The notes below the pieces were generated by a model. The model was not told the DNA's origin, made no database searches, and saw only the letters and a program-made list of their open reading frames with translations. DNA of 64,000 nucleotides from Trichomonas vaginalis G3 (lineage: Eukaryota > Parabasalia > Trichomonadida > Trichomonadidae). The stretch is taken from assembly GCF_026262505.1 (NCBI RefSeq), contig NC_067208.1, positions 17,803,962 to 17,867,961 of the forward strand. The letters run 5' to 3'. Positions 11,036-20,700 of this stretch are shown here, piece after piece (within the stretch, counting starts at the first letter, position 1; each line of letters begins with the position of its first letter). Made by a program: the position numbers and the translations under genes.

Positions 11036-11440
11036 TGAAATTTGGTCATTTTTTCACGATTTTCATGAGTTTTAGGCGACCCCGACTTTTACAGGGGTCG
11101 CAAATTTTTACGATTTTCATGAGTTTTAGGCGACCAGGATTTTTTACCTACTCGCAATTTTTCACGATTTTCATAGAGTTTTTTTACGATTTTCGTACGG
11201 AATCTCGACCCTCGGTTTTCCGAGGGTCGCAAACATATGAGGAAATTCATGAAATTTGGTCATTTTTTCACGATTTCATAGAGTTTTTTTACGAAGAGTA
11301 AAAGTTCTCTTCGTCAAAAAAATACAGTTATATCATGAAATTTGGTCATTTTTTTACGATTTCATAGAGTTTTATGCAAGGCCGAAAAAAGTCGGGGTAG
11401 CAAACATATGAGGAAATTCATGAAATTTGGTCATTTTACT
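11036..11440. repeat. Hairpin array R2, derived from KilA-N gene 1 linker
   Basis: Several units contain TCACGATTTTCATGAGTTTT or TCACGATTTCATAGAG followed by a GC hairpin (GACCCC..GGGGTC, CGACCCTCGG..CCGAGGGTCG). The segment at about 11186-11247 is nearly identical to KilA-N gene 1 at 9921-9983, including the hairpin and the following CAAACATATGAGGAAATTC. The phrase GAAATTTGGTCATTTTTTCACG recurs. No coding capacity is credible. Confidence 0.8.
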
Positions 11441-12586
11441 CAGCAAAAATATATTTTAGGTGAAGAGGTGAGATCTCACCTGTTTTCTCACCTCTTTTCT
11501 CACCTCTTTTTCACAAGCGTTTTACATGAATTGTACGATGTATATTTGAAATTCTAAACAGTTTTGTAGCTTCTATTTCTTCTGTCAGTATGTCAAAAGT
11601 TTTAACTATGCCGAATGTTTCTTTATATTTCTTCTTGACATCAGATAGAAGGAAATCGTCAGCTTGGATAGTTTTTGTTCAGAAATGTCAACATGTCCAT
11701 TTTATCTTCTGCTGGTTTCTCTGCTTCTTTCTTTAAATCTGCATAGTCGTTTCGCATTCTTTCTATCTCTTTGACGAGTAGTTATATTTCCTCATTGCTG
11801 CTTTACATTTTGAACATTGTGGGTTCATTTTAGCATTGTACATTGAAATAAAACCTGCAAGTATGACTAAGGCGTCAATGGTTTTCTTTAACTCAAAAGT
11901 TGCTGGTTTTATCTGTTCGTTCCATACTTTACCTCTTTTATCTTTATCTCTTATCTGCCATACACATTTTGCAACTAACGAAACAAAGTTGTCGTAGGTC
12001 TTAAACTCCCCAGATTTGTATATGTCAGAGATGTTCTTATATACCATATCGCAGTCTTTGTCCATGACTTTGTGGTTGCAATGAAATCCAAGAAACTCAT
12101 AGTTTACCTTACGTATGAACTTCTTGGTTTCTACTGAGTCAGTTGCTTTGACTTCTATTTCATCGAATTCTGGAATAGTAAGCTTTTGTTGTTGTATTTC
12201 AGGAAGTTAGGTAGATGGTCAATAATATCCTGCATTTCATAAAGATATTCTTCATTTGTTTCATCTTTTGCACTACAGTCTAAATCTCCTTGGAGAAGTT
12301 CCTGCTTTATCTTCTGGATTTCTGTTTCGAAAGTATATGAAGAAGGAATGAAGCTTTTCATCTCTACTAACATTGAAGTTGGGTTCATGACTAACGAGTT
12401 TGGTGCTGTTGTTGCTAACATGTTCTTACAATAAAAATAAAAAATATTTTTTTAAAAAAACTAACTTTTTTTATGTTTTTTGTGAAAGTGTCAAAATTCA
12501 TGAAAATTCAACGGGTGAGAAAAGAGGTGAAAAAAGAGGTGAGATCTCACCTCTTCACCTAAAATATATTTTTGCTGAGTAAAATG
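11434..12586. other. Gene cassette bounded by about 72-bp inverted repeats
   Basis: The ends 11434-11506 and 12513-12586 are inverted repeats containing TTTTACTCAGC, AAAAATATATTTTA and AGGTGAGATCTCACCT. The inside holds one minus-strand gene. In copy C the same TTTTACTCAGCAAAAATAT is followed by a different block (44672-45236), so whole cassettes appear exchangeable at this site. Confidence 0.65.
11575..12421 (-). pseudogene. Cassette gene, function unknown
   Basis: The start is MLATTAPNSLVMNPTSMLVE, preceded by the TGTAAGAAC leader typical of the KilA-N genes. Further along are YKSGEFKTYDNFVSLVAKCV and a Cys pair region, NPQCSKCKAAMRKY, then a Lys/Glu-rich region. I recognise no family. It is found only in copy A. 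Broken, about three breaks. Confidence 0.45.
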
Positions 12587-12589
12587 AGT

Positions 12590-14400
12590 TTTGTGTGTTT
12601 TCTACGGTGGAGCCAAAAATGGCTCGACCTCAAAACAAGCATTTCGTGAAGAATATACCACCCCGCGGAATTCCGCGGGTTGCTTTTTATACAAAACATG
12701 TACGAAGAAGTCTCAACAAAACAGGCATTTTGTGAAGAATATACCAACCCGCGGAAAACAGCGGGTTGCTTTTTATACAAAACATTGACGAAGAAGTCTC
12801 AACAAAACAAGCATTTTGTGAAGAATATACCACCTGCCGGAATTCCGGCGGTTGCTTTTTATACAAAGTTCAACGGGTGAAAGAATACGATGAAGAAGTC
12901 TCAACAAAACAGGCATTTTGTGAAGAATATACCACCCCGCGGAATTCCGCGGGTTGCTTTTTATACAAAACATGTACGAAGAAGTCTCAACAAAACAAGC
13001 ATTTCGTGAAGAATATACCACCCGCGGAATTCCGGCGGGTGCTTTTTATACAAAACATATACGAAGAAGTCTCAACAAAACAAGCATTTCGTGAAGAATA
13101 TACCAACCCGCGGAATTCCGGCGGGTGCTTTTTATACAAAACATATACGAAGAAGTCTCAACAAAACAAGCATTTCGTGAAGAATATACCACCCCGCGGA
13201 ATTCCGGCGGGTGCTTTTTATACAAAACATTTACGAAGAAGTCTATTTCCTGTGTTGTTGTCAAAATGTCATGTTGTCACCATTTTCAAAAGATGTTAGT
13301 TGACCGAGGGACCGAGGGACCGAGGGACCTGGTTAGATCTAAAATATATTTTTGCTGAATTCAAGAGTTTTGTGTGTTTTCTACGGTGGAGCCAAAAGTG
13401 GCTCGACCTCAAAACAAGCATTTTGTGAAGAATATACCAACCGCCGGAATTCCGGCGGTTGCTTTTTATACAAAGTTCAACGGGTGAAAGAATACGAAGA
13501 AGAAGTCTTGACAAAACAAGCATTTCGTGAAGAATATACCACCTGCCGGAATTCCGGCGGTTGCTTTTTATACAAAGTTCAACGGGTGAAAGAATACGAT
13601 GAAGAAGTCTCAACAAAACAGGCATTTTGTGAAGAATATACCACCCCGCGGAATTCCGCGGGTTGCTTTTTATACAAAACATGTACGAAGAAGTCTCAAC
13701 AAAACAAGCATTTCGTGAAGAATATACCACCCCGCGGAATTCCGGCGGGTGCTTTTTATACAAAACATATACGAAGAAGTCTCAACAAAACAAGCATTTC
13801 GTGAAGAATATACCAACCGCGGAATTCCGGCGGGTGCTTTTTATACAAAACATATACGAAGAAGTCTCAACAAAACAAGCATTTCGTGAAGAATATACCA
13901 CCCCGCGGAATTCCGGCGGGTGCTTTTTATACAAAACATTTACGAAGAAGTCTATTTCCTGTGTTGTTGTCAAAATGTCATGTTGTCACCATTTTCAAAA
14001 AGATGTTAGTTGACCGAGGGACCGAGGGACCGAGGGACCTGGTTAGATCTAAAATATATTTTTGCTGAATTCAAGAGTTTTGTGTGTTTTCTACGGTGGA
14101 GCCAAAAGTGGCTCGACCTCAAAACAAGCATTTTGTGAAGAATATACCAACCGCCGGAATTCCGGCGGTTGCTTTTTATACAAAGTTCAACGGGTGAAAG
14201 AATACGAAGAAGAAGTCTTGACAAAACAAGCATTTCGTGAAGAATATACCACCTGCCGGAATTCCGGCGGGTGCTTTTTATACAAAACATTTACGAAGAA
14301 GTCTCAACAAAACAAGCATTTTGTGAAGAATATACCAACCCGCGGAATTCCGCGGGTTGCTTTTTATACAAAATTCAACGGGTGAAAGAATACGATGAAG
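12590..14400. repeat. Palindrome array R3, about 16 units of 85-100 bp
   Basis: Each unit has AAACAAGCATTTCGTGAAGA, a GC palindrome centred on GAATTC, and TTGCTTTTTATACAAAACAT. The palindrome occurs as a CCGCGG form, a GCCGG/CCGGC form and hybrids of the two. A higher-order repeat of about 709 bp is visible (13242 against 13951). Inside the array, blocks TGTTGTCAAAATGTCATGTT, a triple CCGAGGGA and AAAATATATTTTT recur. Long open frames cross it, but they only reflect unit lengths and I do not call them genes. Confidence 0.85.
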
Positions 14401-14510
14401 TTTATTTCCTGTGTTGTTGTCTAAATGTCATGTTGTCACACTTTTTCAGAGAAGTTCGTTTAACCGAGTGACCGAGTGACCGAGTGACCTCTTCACCTAA
14501 AATATATTTT

Positions 14511-15378
14511 TCAATACTTTTTCAGCACTTTTCCGTAGTTGTATATGAAAGACAATTCGAGATAAAAGTCATAGTATAGTGGAATAATATGCTGCACACC
14601 GTTTGTTGTGAACCAAACTTGAAAGTCAGAGAAACTGTTACTAGGTGGTTCGTAGAATTTAGAAGCAAAGTCATAAAAGTCCTTACCAATACAAAGAAAA
14701 CTGTTGTTGCTTGAACTGAAACTTGCATGACACATGACATTTTGAGGGTCGAACACGTTTCTATAAACTGTCAATCTGCTGGTGGGAGTATAAATTTAAA
14801 TGGACCATCTGGTGGCAATGTTTGTTCGTTCTGGTTTAGTAACCGAAGAAATTGTGCCCAAGAACGTTTTGTCTACTCCCCAATATAAATAACTCTGTAT
14901 CTCTTGGAGGGTTAATTTCAATCTTTTGAAATGAAACGGTGGAGTTCATCTTGTCGTATTCTAGCTTCAGATAGTATGTTCCATTTAGTAAAGATGGTAT
15001 TTTTCTTGAAATTCCCAGTAGTATTTGTTTATTTGAGTTTGAAAGTCATTTAGAGTTTTTTCAAAGACTTTCGTCTGAAACGAATTGTAAAGATTTTCAT
15101 TTCGTCAAATTTTCTATTAGACCGTCAGAAACCTTTATACTGACCATGAAAATATACTGCGAACATGAATGCATTAGTTTTCTATTTGAAAACAAAAACT
15201 CTTCTAAATCCTATTGCCTTTGCATCTGAAGGACTTTGAAGCCAACGAATTGGATAGTCAAACCTGTATATTCGGATGAAATTTCTTCATCTGATATATT
15301 CCTACCAGCGTTTGTAAAGATATAGTCTAACGGTTTTGTATCTGCTACTTTTGTTCTTTGTTTTTCAACCTGAAGCAT
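14511..15378 (-). pseudogene. 280-aa family 1 protein (MLQVEKQR type)
   Basis: Counterpart of the genes at 46512-47370 and 60617-61500. The family starts MLQVEKQRTKVADTKPLDYI, has YRFDYPIRWLQSPSDAKAIG, and ends FYEPPSNSFSDFQVWF, then LELSFIYNYG. It is a paralogue of the 282-aa family beside the fibre gene. Function unknown; a virion surface or entry role is a guess. Broken, several breaks. Confidence 0.55.
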
Positions 15379-15543
15379 TTAATATATGTAAAATATACTG
15401 TTTTAAAAACGTTTTAAAATGGTATGCCATATAGCTTCTTGAATTGGTTAAGAAGTATTTTAACGTATTTTCCATCTGTATCTCTAGCGTTTACATGAGC
15501 ATGGCCTGCCTTAGTAAAATAATACTTGTAATTTCCTATAGTT

Positions 15544-15999
15544 TTACGCCGGTATAAAAGTAGAAGAGTCTTGTTCTTCGCTATAGTAGTAAAACTCAAA
15601 CGTATGCTTACCATAGTCTGTAATTTCAATTGTTTCATCTTCTAGTTCGTCGACAAATTCAAATACAATATCTCCAAATTTGCCTATGTTCTTACTGTTT
15701 TCAGAACGAGTGACCCAACGTAAGTTCTCAAGTCTATTGTCGTTTCTTATACGGTTTATATGGTCTACAAAAGGTAAATTGTTAGGGTTCGGTATAAAAT
15801 GAGTTGCAATGACAACATGTTTAAGATAGCGTTTCCCACCCATCTTCATAGTAGCATATCCGTTATTTCCCTCCCATTCGCTTAAAACTCTTTTTGTCTT
15901 TTTGTTTCTGACTTCAAATGACTCACAACAGTGAATTTCATATTTCTCATCTAACAAACAAGTTTCCCAACGGTCTTCTCCAACAAACTCAGCGTACAT
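15544..15999 (-). CDS. HNH endonuclease with NUMOD4-like start, 151 aa
   Basis: The start MYAEFVGEDRWETCLLDEKY resembles a NUMOD4 motif. The HNH core follows: KHVVIATHFIPNPNNLPFVD, then HINRIRNDNRLENLRWVT and SENSKN, as in phage and viral free-standing HNH nucleases. Such genes are typically homing endonucleases. The start is chosen at 15999 since the same start and leader are present in the reiterated copies. Copies B and C keep only the start of this gene. Confidence 0.7.
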   Translation of the reverse strand: MYAEFVGEDRWETCLLDEKYEIHCCESFEVRNKKTKRVLSEWEGNNGYATMKMGGKRYLKHVVIATHFIPNPNNLPFVDHINRIRNDNRLENLRWVTRSENSKNIGKFGDIVFEFVDELEDETIEITDYGKHTFEFYYYSEEQDSSTFIPA

Positions 16000-16019
16000 T
16001 TCAAATAAAATAAAAAAAT

Positions 16020-16140
16020 GTTTTTTAAAAATATTTTGTTTTAAATGGTATGCCATTTCATATTTCTCATCTAACAAAACAAGTTTCCCAACGGTCTTCT
16101 CCAACAAACTCAGCGTACATTTCAAATAAAATAAAAAAAT
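16020..16140 (-). repeat. Duplicated start of the HNH gene
   Basis: The first ~27 codons and leader of the HNH gene occur a second time directly upstream of the intact gene, followed by the same TTTCAAATAAAATAAAAAAA. In copy C the same piece is present four times without the gene body. Confidence 0.75.
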
Positions 16141-16150
16141 GTTTTTTTCT

Positions 16151-16735
16151 TTACTTTACATAAGCACTTGCTGCCATAAGTCTTTGACGCCAACCCATAC
16201 CAGCTAATGAAGGTTGACTTGTTTTAGTCTCCAGACTAAACTTTGGTTTTGGTTTATCTTCAGTTTTTGGCTTCCCTTCTTCTATTGGTTTTTCGTCACT
16301 TTTCGGTTCATTTGACTTTACCTCACTTGCTGGTTCAGTTGTGTCGTCAACATCTTCATAAATATCATATGCCATTTGTTTTTGTTTTCCTTTCAACTTT
16401 TTGTGTTTGTTGTAAAGTTTAGAATATTTTGACTCTAAGTCAATGAGATGTTCTATAATGAACTGTTGGTCAGTGAAGTAAACTTTTCCATCTGTTGTCT
16501 CGAAAGCTCCTTCAGACTTCAATATTTTATTTGTGAGAGTCTGTTTCTTTTTTGAGATACTAGCCGTTCCATTTTTATGAAAAGTGACTTTGTAGTTAGA
16601 GTTTGTATTTCCAGACCTGGCACTTTCTATTATTGAATTTTTCTCTTCATCTGTAAGTTCTTTGACAGGTTTTGACAATGGTTCTGAACTTTTTGTTTGT
16701 GGTGTCAAATCTACCGTTTCAACTTCTTCGGTCAT
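16151..16735 (-). CDS. Conserved acidic 194-aa Polinton protein
   Basis: The start is MTEEVETVDLTPQTKSSEPL; a Thr/Ser/Lys-rich middle is followed by a predicted coiled coil (FIIEHLIDLESKYSKLYNKH), a Pro/Lys/Glu low-complexity segment and a conserved end, SLAGMGWRQRLM. The protein is whole in all three Polintons, which suggests it matters. Function is unknown; the disordered, charged composition resembles virion core or scaffold proteins. Its upstream motif is ACTGAGATGAA. Confidence 0.65.
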   Translation of the reverse strand: MTEEVETVDLTPQTKSSEPLSKPVKELTDEEKNSIIESARSGNTNSNYKVTFHKNGTASISKKKQTLTNKILKSEGAFETTDGKVYFTDQQFIIEHLIDLESKYSKLYNKHKKLKGKQKQMAYDIYEDVDDTTEPASEVKSNEPKSDEKPIEEGKPKTEDKPKPKFSLETKTSQPSLAGMGWRQRLMAASAYVK

Positions 16736-16754
16736 TTCATCTCAGTAAAAAATT

Positions 16755-16910
16755 TTAGTTTGGTTTGTTTTCAACTGGTTGTTGAGGTTTTTTAAGTCGG
16801 TCTAAAACTTCCTGAGGTATAGGAAGAACTTGACAAACACGTGGTTGTGTAACTGCTGGAAGCCGACAAAGCCATCTTGAACCCATTTGTCTCAATGTTG
16901 TATTGTTCAT
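16755..16910 (-). CDS. 51-aa conserved small protein
   Basis: The product MNNTTLRQMGSRWLCRLPAV continues into VLPIPQEVLDRLKKPQQPVE. It is basic at the start and Pro-rich at the end. It recurs once in B and twice in tandem in C, always between the 194-aa and amphipathic genes and with the same ACTGAGATGAA leader, so it is a real gene despite its size. Function unknown. Confidence 0.65.
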   Translation of the reverse strand: MNNTTLRQMGSRWLCRLPAVTQPRVCQVLPIPQEVLDRLKKPQQPVENKPN

Positions 16911-17329
16911 TTCATCTCAGTAAAAAAATTACATTCCCACGTTTGAGGTGGTTGAGGTTGGTTGTTGTTTACCCACTGTTGTGCATGGTTATATCCTCTG
17001 TTAAAGAATCTTTCACCTTGGTCCATATAGTGTCCTGCTTGGTTATAGTAGTCATTTGCTTTGTTATAGTAGTTTCCTGCTTGTTTTCCTACATTGTCCA
17101 TCCATCCTTGAACTTTTCCTCTTGTTTCAGGATTTGGAATAAGATTTGCTGCATCTCGTGCTACCTCCCAACCTTTCTGTACAGTTTGTATAATAGGTTG
17201 TGCTTTCTCTTTCAGTATACCTAATGTACTCAAAATCTTCCTTCCAATTCCAAATGCACCTCTGGCTAGTGTTCCCACTGCGGGCAAAAATCTAGATGCG
17301 ACTCCTGCTAATGCGCCAAATAAACCCAT
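16907..17329 (-). CDS. Amphipathic Gly-rich N-terminus protein, 140 aa
   Basis: The first 30 residues (MGLFGALAGVASRFLPAVGT) form a Gly/Ala-rich amphipathic helix like membrane-active capsid peptides such as the adenovirus pVI start. A helical part (KEKAQPIIQTVQKGWEVARD) and Tyr/Asn/Gln-rich repeats (YYNKANDYYNQAGHYMDQGE) follow. A role in membrane penetration during entry is inference. The gene ends by overlapping the start of the 51-aa gene by 4 bp, and it starts 16 bp from the divergent integrase. Confidence 0.6.
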   Translation of the reverse strand: MGLFGALAGVASRFLPAVGTLARGAFGIGRKILSTLGILKEKAQPIIQTVQKGWEVARDAANLIPNPETRGKVQGWMDNVGKQAGNYYNKANDYYNQAGHYMDQGERFFNRGYNHAQQWVNNNQPQPPQTWECNFFTEMK

Positions 17330-17345
17330 TTCTTATGGGTTAAAA

Positions 17346-18305
17346 ATGACGAATTCAAACAAGGACCCGTATGTTTCTAAAGCGACAAAGAAAGCACTCA
17401 TGGTAAAAATCTTTAGTTCAACACCAAATGCTTGGTTTATGGATATCTTGGAAAACATTCCGAGGTATAGAGAAGATGGACCACCATATTGGCTAATATT
17501 TGTCGGTCAAAACACAAGATACTGTGAAGCCATACCATTACAGTCCAAAAATATTTTAGATGTGAAAACTGCTTTGACAATATTCGTTGACAAATACCAT
17601 CCAACAAAACTGACATCTGACTGTGAAAGTTCTTTCAAATCAGACGATATTAAAAACTATCTGCGTTCAAAAAAATGTAAACCAATATTTCATTGTCGAC
17701 CAAAACCATTCTGCTCTTGGTGTCATTGACGGTTGTATAAAAATGTTAAGAGACTTAAATCAACCACAAGGTGGTGAAGCAAATGAAATGTCATATGACG
17801 ACAAGTATAGACATTTCTCCATGGCAAAGATGAGACAAGTTTTAAATATTTACAATAGCCGTAAACAAAAAGGTTTGGGAAACCACTCCCCTGAAGAAAT
17901 GAAAAACAACCCCGACTTAGAGAAAGACTATATATTTAATAGTTTAGTCAAAAGAGACAAACAAGAAAGAATGCCGGGCTTCAAACTTCAGAAAGGTGAC
18001 AAAGTAAAAATAGAAATACCTAAACGCGACCATATGAAAATACTATTGACTATGACAACAATGGGAACTCGACAGGTACTCACATTCGTGTTCGTAAAAA
18101 TAGAAGAAAGTATACAAGAGAATATTATGAAGTTTTAGGCAAACATGGCAAAATGTACAGACTGCAAGCAGAAGATAAAACTACTATTGTCAGACCTCGT
18201 TTCAAACTTGTTAAGGTTCAAGGTGGTATACTTTCAAAGACAGTTCCTAACAAATATAAGACAACTCCTGACGAATATGCTAAAGAAGTTGAAAATGACG
18301 ACTAA
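17346..18305 (+). pseudogene. Retroviral-type (rve) Polinton integrase
   Basis: Catalytic core: first acid in NAWFMDILENIPRYREDGPP, second in KLTSDCESSFKSD, third in HSALGVIDGCIKML. The spacing between second and third acids is 35 residues, but the third is Asp, not Glu, in all copies. An SH3-like part (FKLQKGDKVKIEIPKRDP) and a basic part (VRKNRRKYTREYYEVLG) form the C-terminal DNA-binding region. It inserts the element and makes the short TSD. Its stop overlaps that of the convergent fibre gene. Broken, about three breaks. Confidence 0.8.
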
Positions 18306-19566
18306 GCATTTCTATACCATGCGTAAACTGTCATGTAAGGTGGCATGTAGTCTTTACTTTGTCCCGTTGTTTGCGTATACCCTGAAACGCGATGTGAATG
18401 GATTCCTCCTACATCAGTGTTACTCCAGTAACAATTTATAGCAAACTTAACGTCGTCTTTAACATCATATCCTTTACCTTTTGTCATTCCTGACCAATCC
18501 CAAAATCTATGACTATGCAAACCTGCTTCAGATGTACTTAAATTTATGTAGTGACTGTGTGCAGGTAAATTTGCACCTGAAATCGTTTTACTTCCACCTG
18601 TTTCCTTTGAAGAGTTTGCACAATACAAAAACCTGTCGACTATTTGAGTCCAAGTTCCAAAACCAAGTACTACTTCTGGTCTGGTAGAGTTCATTGACGT
18701 GTAAATAGAACCTATAGGATATACTGTTTGAAGTATTTCTGTCTTTAACGTTTGAAGCTCTGTTTTGTCAGCTTTTTTATCATATAAATCTTGAGCAGTG
18801 AATTTAACTTTTTTTTCATCCTCCATGACATAGACATTTCTACATCTAAGGTTTAACATCGTCGTTATGTTTTTATCCGATGTTAAACCTTCTGGAAAGT
18901 TAGGAGGTTTAAAATATAATCCACCCCCACCAGTTTCTTCAATCGTTCCTAAAATACTTTCTATACCAACAGTTGAGAAGAAGGTATGTGTATGTCCAAC
19001 GTCACTTTTCCTGTTTAAGGTTTCTTGTAAGTTTGTAATATTTGCAATGGTATGTGTATGGTTCTTATCCGCTTTGTCATCTAACATTGCTGGTAGTTCA
19101 TCTACGTCATAGATGTTATGTGTATGATGTTTTTGTGGGTATGTTCTATCTGTCCATGCGAAAATATAGTCTTTTGTTGCATCTACATACTCTTTGTCAG
19201 CTTTCTTTTCAACATCCTCTTTTGTTGCATATGTTGCATCTGCTCTGTCATGTTCTTCTTGAACTTTTTCAATGACATACTCTTTGTCAGCTTTGTTGTC
19301 AATATCTGCCTTCAAAAGAAGTTCATCTATAGGTTTCTCGTTTAAAGTTCTTTTTGTTGGATTTATACAAACAGTATGGTTCTTGTTGTCTTGAAACAGA
19401 AACTCGTCTGTCATTGGGTTTAATGTCAGTTTTAAGTTTCCTTTCTTTCAATGACTCAGATATCTTAGAATAGTTTTGAAAAGTTTGTTGTGTTCTTATT
19501 TAGAGCTTGCAAAATGAGTTGTCGGTTGTGTTGTATTTCTCTCATAGACGCTGTTTCTTTCGACAT
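18302..19566 (-). pseudogene. Tail-collar-type fibre protein
   Basis: The N-terminal part (SMREIQHNRQL, NPMTDEFLFQDNKNHTVCIN) is conserved among copies and probably anchors to the virion. The middle consists of ADKEYV and KADKNHTHT-type repeats like phage tail fibres. The C-terminal part YPIGSIYTSMNST, WTQIVDRFLYC, GGSKTISG, NLPAHSH and YMPPYMTVYAWYR matches the phage tail-collar domain, a receptor-binding end. It is expected on the capsid surface. Nearly whole; about one break. Confidence 0.75.
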
Positions 19567-19585
19567 TTTTTATTCTAGATAAAAT
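19567..19585. promoter_or_regulatory. Bidirectional 19-bp spacer with TTATTCTAGATAA
   Basis: The fibre gene (minus) and the 282-aa gene (plus) start only 19 bp apart. The spacer is a near palindrome, TTTATTCTAGATAAA, and recurs at 29966-29983 and, as a variant, at 51360-51377. Both promoters must fit here or overlap the genes. Confidence 0.55.
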
Positions 19586-20434
19586 ATGCTTTCAATAGAA
19601 AAAGAAAATTCAAGAGTTGCTACAACTAAACCATTAGATGAACTTTTTACGAATGTCGGTCAAAAGTTTGAGACAGAGACCGTAAAGCATGAAGGCTATC
19701 GTTTTGACTACCCACTAAGATGGTTAAGAGACCCATCCGTCACAAAAGCTGTTGGCTTTCGTAGAATGAAGTTCATTTCAGAAGCCATACATGGTTTCCC
19801 ATTTACGGTCGCTTTTGAAATTCGATACTATAACAAAGAGAAACGTACGTATGAGAAATTTGAACAGGGAAAACTTTTACAAGTTAGTTTGCTTGTAAAC
19901 TTAGAAACAACTCTTCAAGCTTTTCAAGAAAAAATAAACGATATCTATCTCGAATATGCAAAACAGTACAACATTGACGAAGGAGAGTACCATCTCGATA
20001 TTATATATGACAGGAAAAATGCAACTGTTAAAATCAATAGAATAGAAGACCTTGGAGAAGACGTTTATATTTCTACAAAATATAACAACTTGGCATGGTA
20101 TAGATTTTTGAGGATGTTAAATCAGCCTGCAGAATATCCAGTACACCCGAACTTTTATGAAGTCGAAAACCCTAATGGAACATATGAAAATGTTTTCGAC
20201 TCAGATGCTATTATAGTTCATGCTTCATTTTCTGGTGCACAAAACTCTTTTTTATGCTTGGCAAATGACTTTTACGAAAAACCTACAAAGCTATATGAAC
20301 CACCAAGTGGAAGTATTTCAGACTTTCAAGTATGGTTTACTACAGATGGAAGAAAGAGAATAGTTCCATTATACCATGCGTTTTACTTAGAACTTAGTTT
20401 CATATACAACTACTATCGAACGGTAAAAATATAA
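19586..20434 (+). CDS. 280-aa family 2 protein (MLSIEKEN type), 282 aa
   Basis: The start is MLSIEKENSRVATTKPLDEL; conserved parts shared with family 1 are YRFDYPLRWLRDPSVTKAVG, then FYEKPTKLYEPPSGSISDFQ and VWFTTDGR, and LELSFIYNYY at the end. It is a paralogue of family 1 at about 30-40 percent by eye. It is divergent from the fibre gene and beside it in all copies, which hints at a fibre-related surface role. No known family recognised. Whole. Confidence 0.65.
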   Translation: MLSIEKENSRVATTKPLDELFTNVGQKFETETVKHEGYRFDYPLRWLRDPSVTKAVGFRRMKFISEAIHGFPFTVAFEIRYYNKEKRTYEKFEQGKLLQVSLLVNLETTLQAFQEKINDIYLEYAKQYNIDEGEYHLDIIYDRKNATVKINRIEDLGEDVYISTKYNNLAWYRFLRMLNQPAEYPVHPNFYEVENPNGTYENVFDSDAIIVHASFSGAQNSFLCLANDFYEKPTKLYEPPSGSISDFQVWFTTDGRKRIVPLYHAFYLELSFIYNYYRTVKI

Positions 20435-20436
20435 TT

Positions 20437-20682
20437 TTAATACGGTTGAGTGTTGGTTGGATTTGGTTGCCAACTTGACTGTGGTGCAGGTTCAGGCTGT
20501 TGTATAACAGGAGCTTGTTCTTCTGGTTCAGGGTCTTTAGGTATAATACCAACAAACTGACCTACTCTTTTACCAATATTTTTGACTCCGTTCCAAATTC
20601 CTCTTCCGACAGATTTTATTCCATTCCATATACCTCTTCCAACATTTCGAAAGAAGTTTCCTATTCTTCCAAAGAAACCCAT
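20437..20682 (-). CDS. Amphipathic 81-aa peptide
   Basis: The first half, MGFFGRIGNFFRNVGRGIWN then GIKSVGRGIWNGVKNIGKRV, is a repeated amphipathic basic helix with GRGIWNG twice. The second half is Pro/Glu/Gln-rich. It resembles membrane-lytic or DNA-condensing minor virion peptides (adenovirus pVI/pX type); this is inference from composition. Starts 18 bp after the 120-aa gene. Whole. Confidence 0.6.
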   Translation of the reverse strand: MGFFGRIGNFFRNVGRGIWNGIKSVGRGIWNGVKNIGKRVGQFVGIIPKDPEPEEQAPVIQQPEPAPQSSWQPNPTNTQPY

Positions 20683-20700
20683 TTTACTATATGTAAAAAT

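Noticed and set aside
12766-14013. Long open frames on both strands across the palindrome array (up to 177 codons)
   Set aside because: They follow the repeat units, exist on both strands, and lack leaders; they are by-products of unit lengths, although the unit does match part of the KilA-N gene.
12590-14400. CRISPR array
   Set aside because: Units of 85-100 bp without unique spacers, in a eukaryotic element, and no cas genes.
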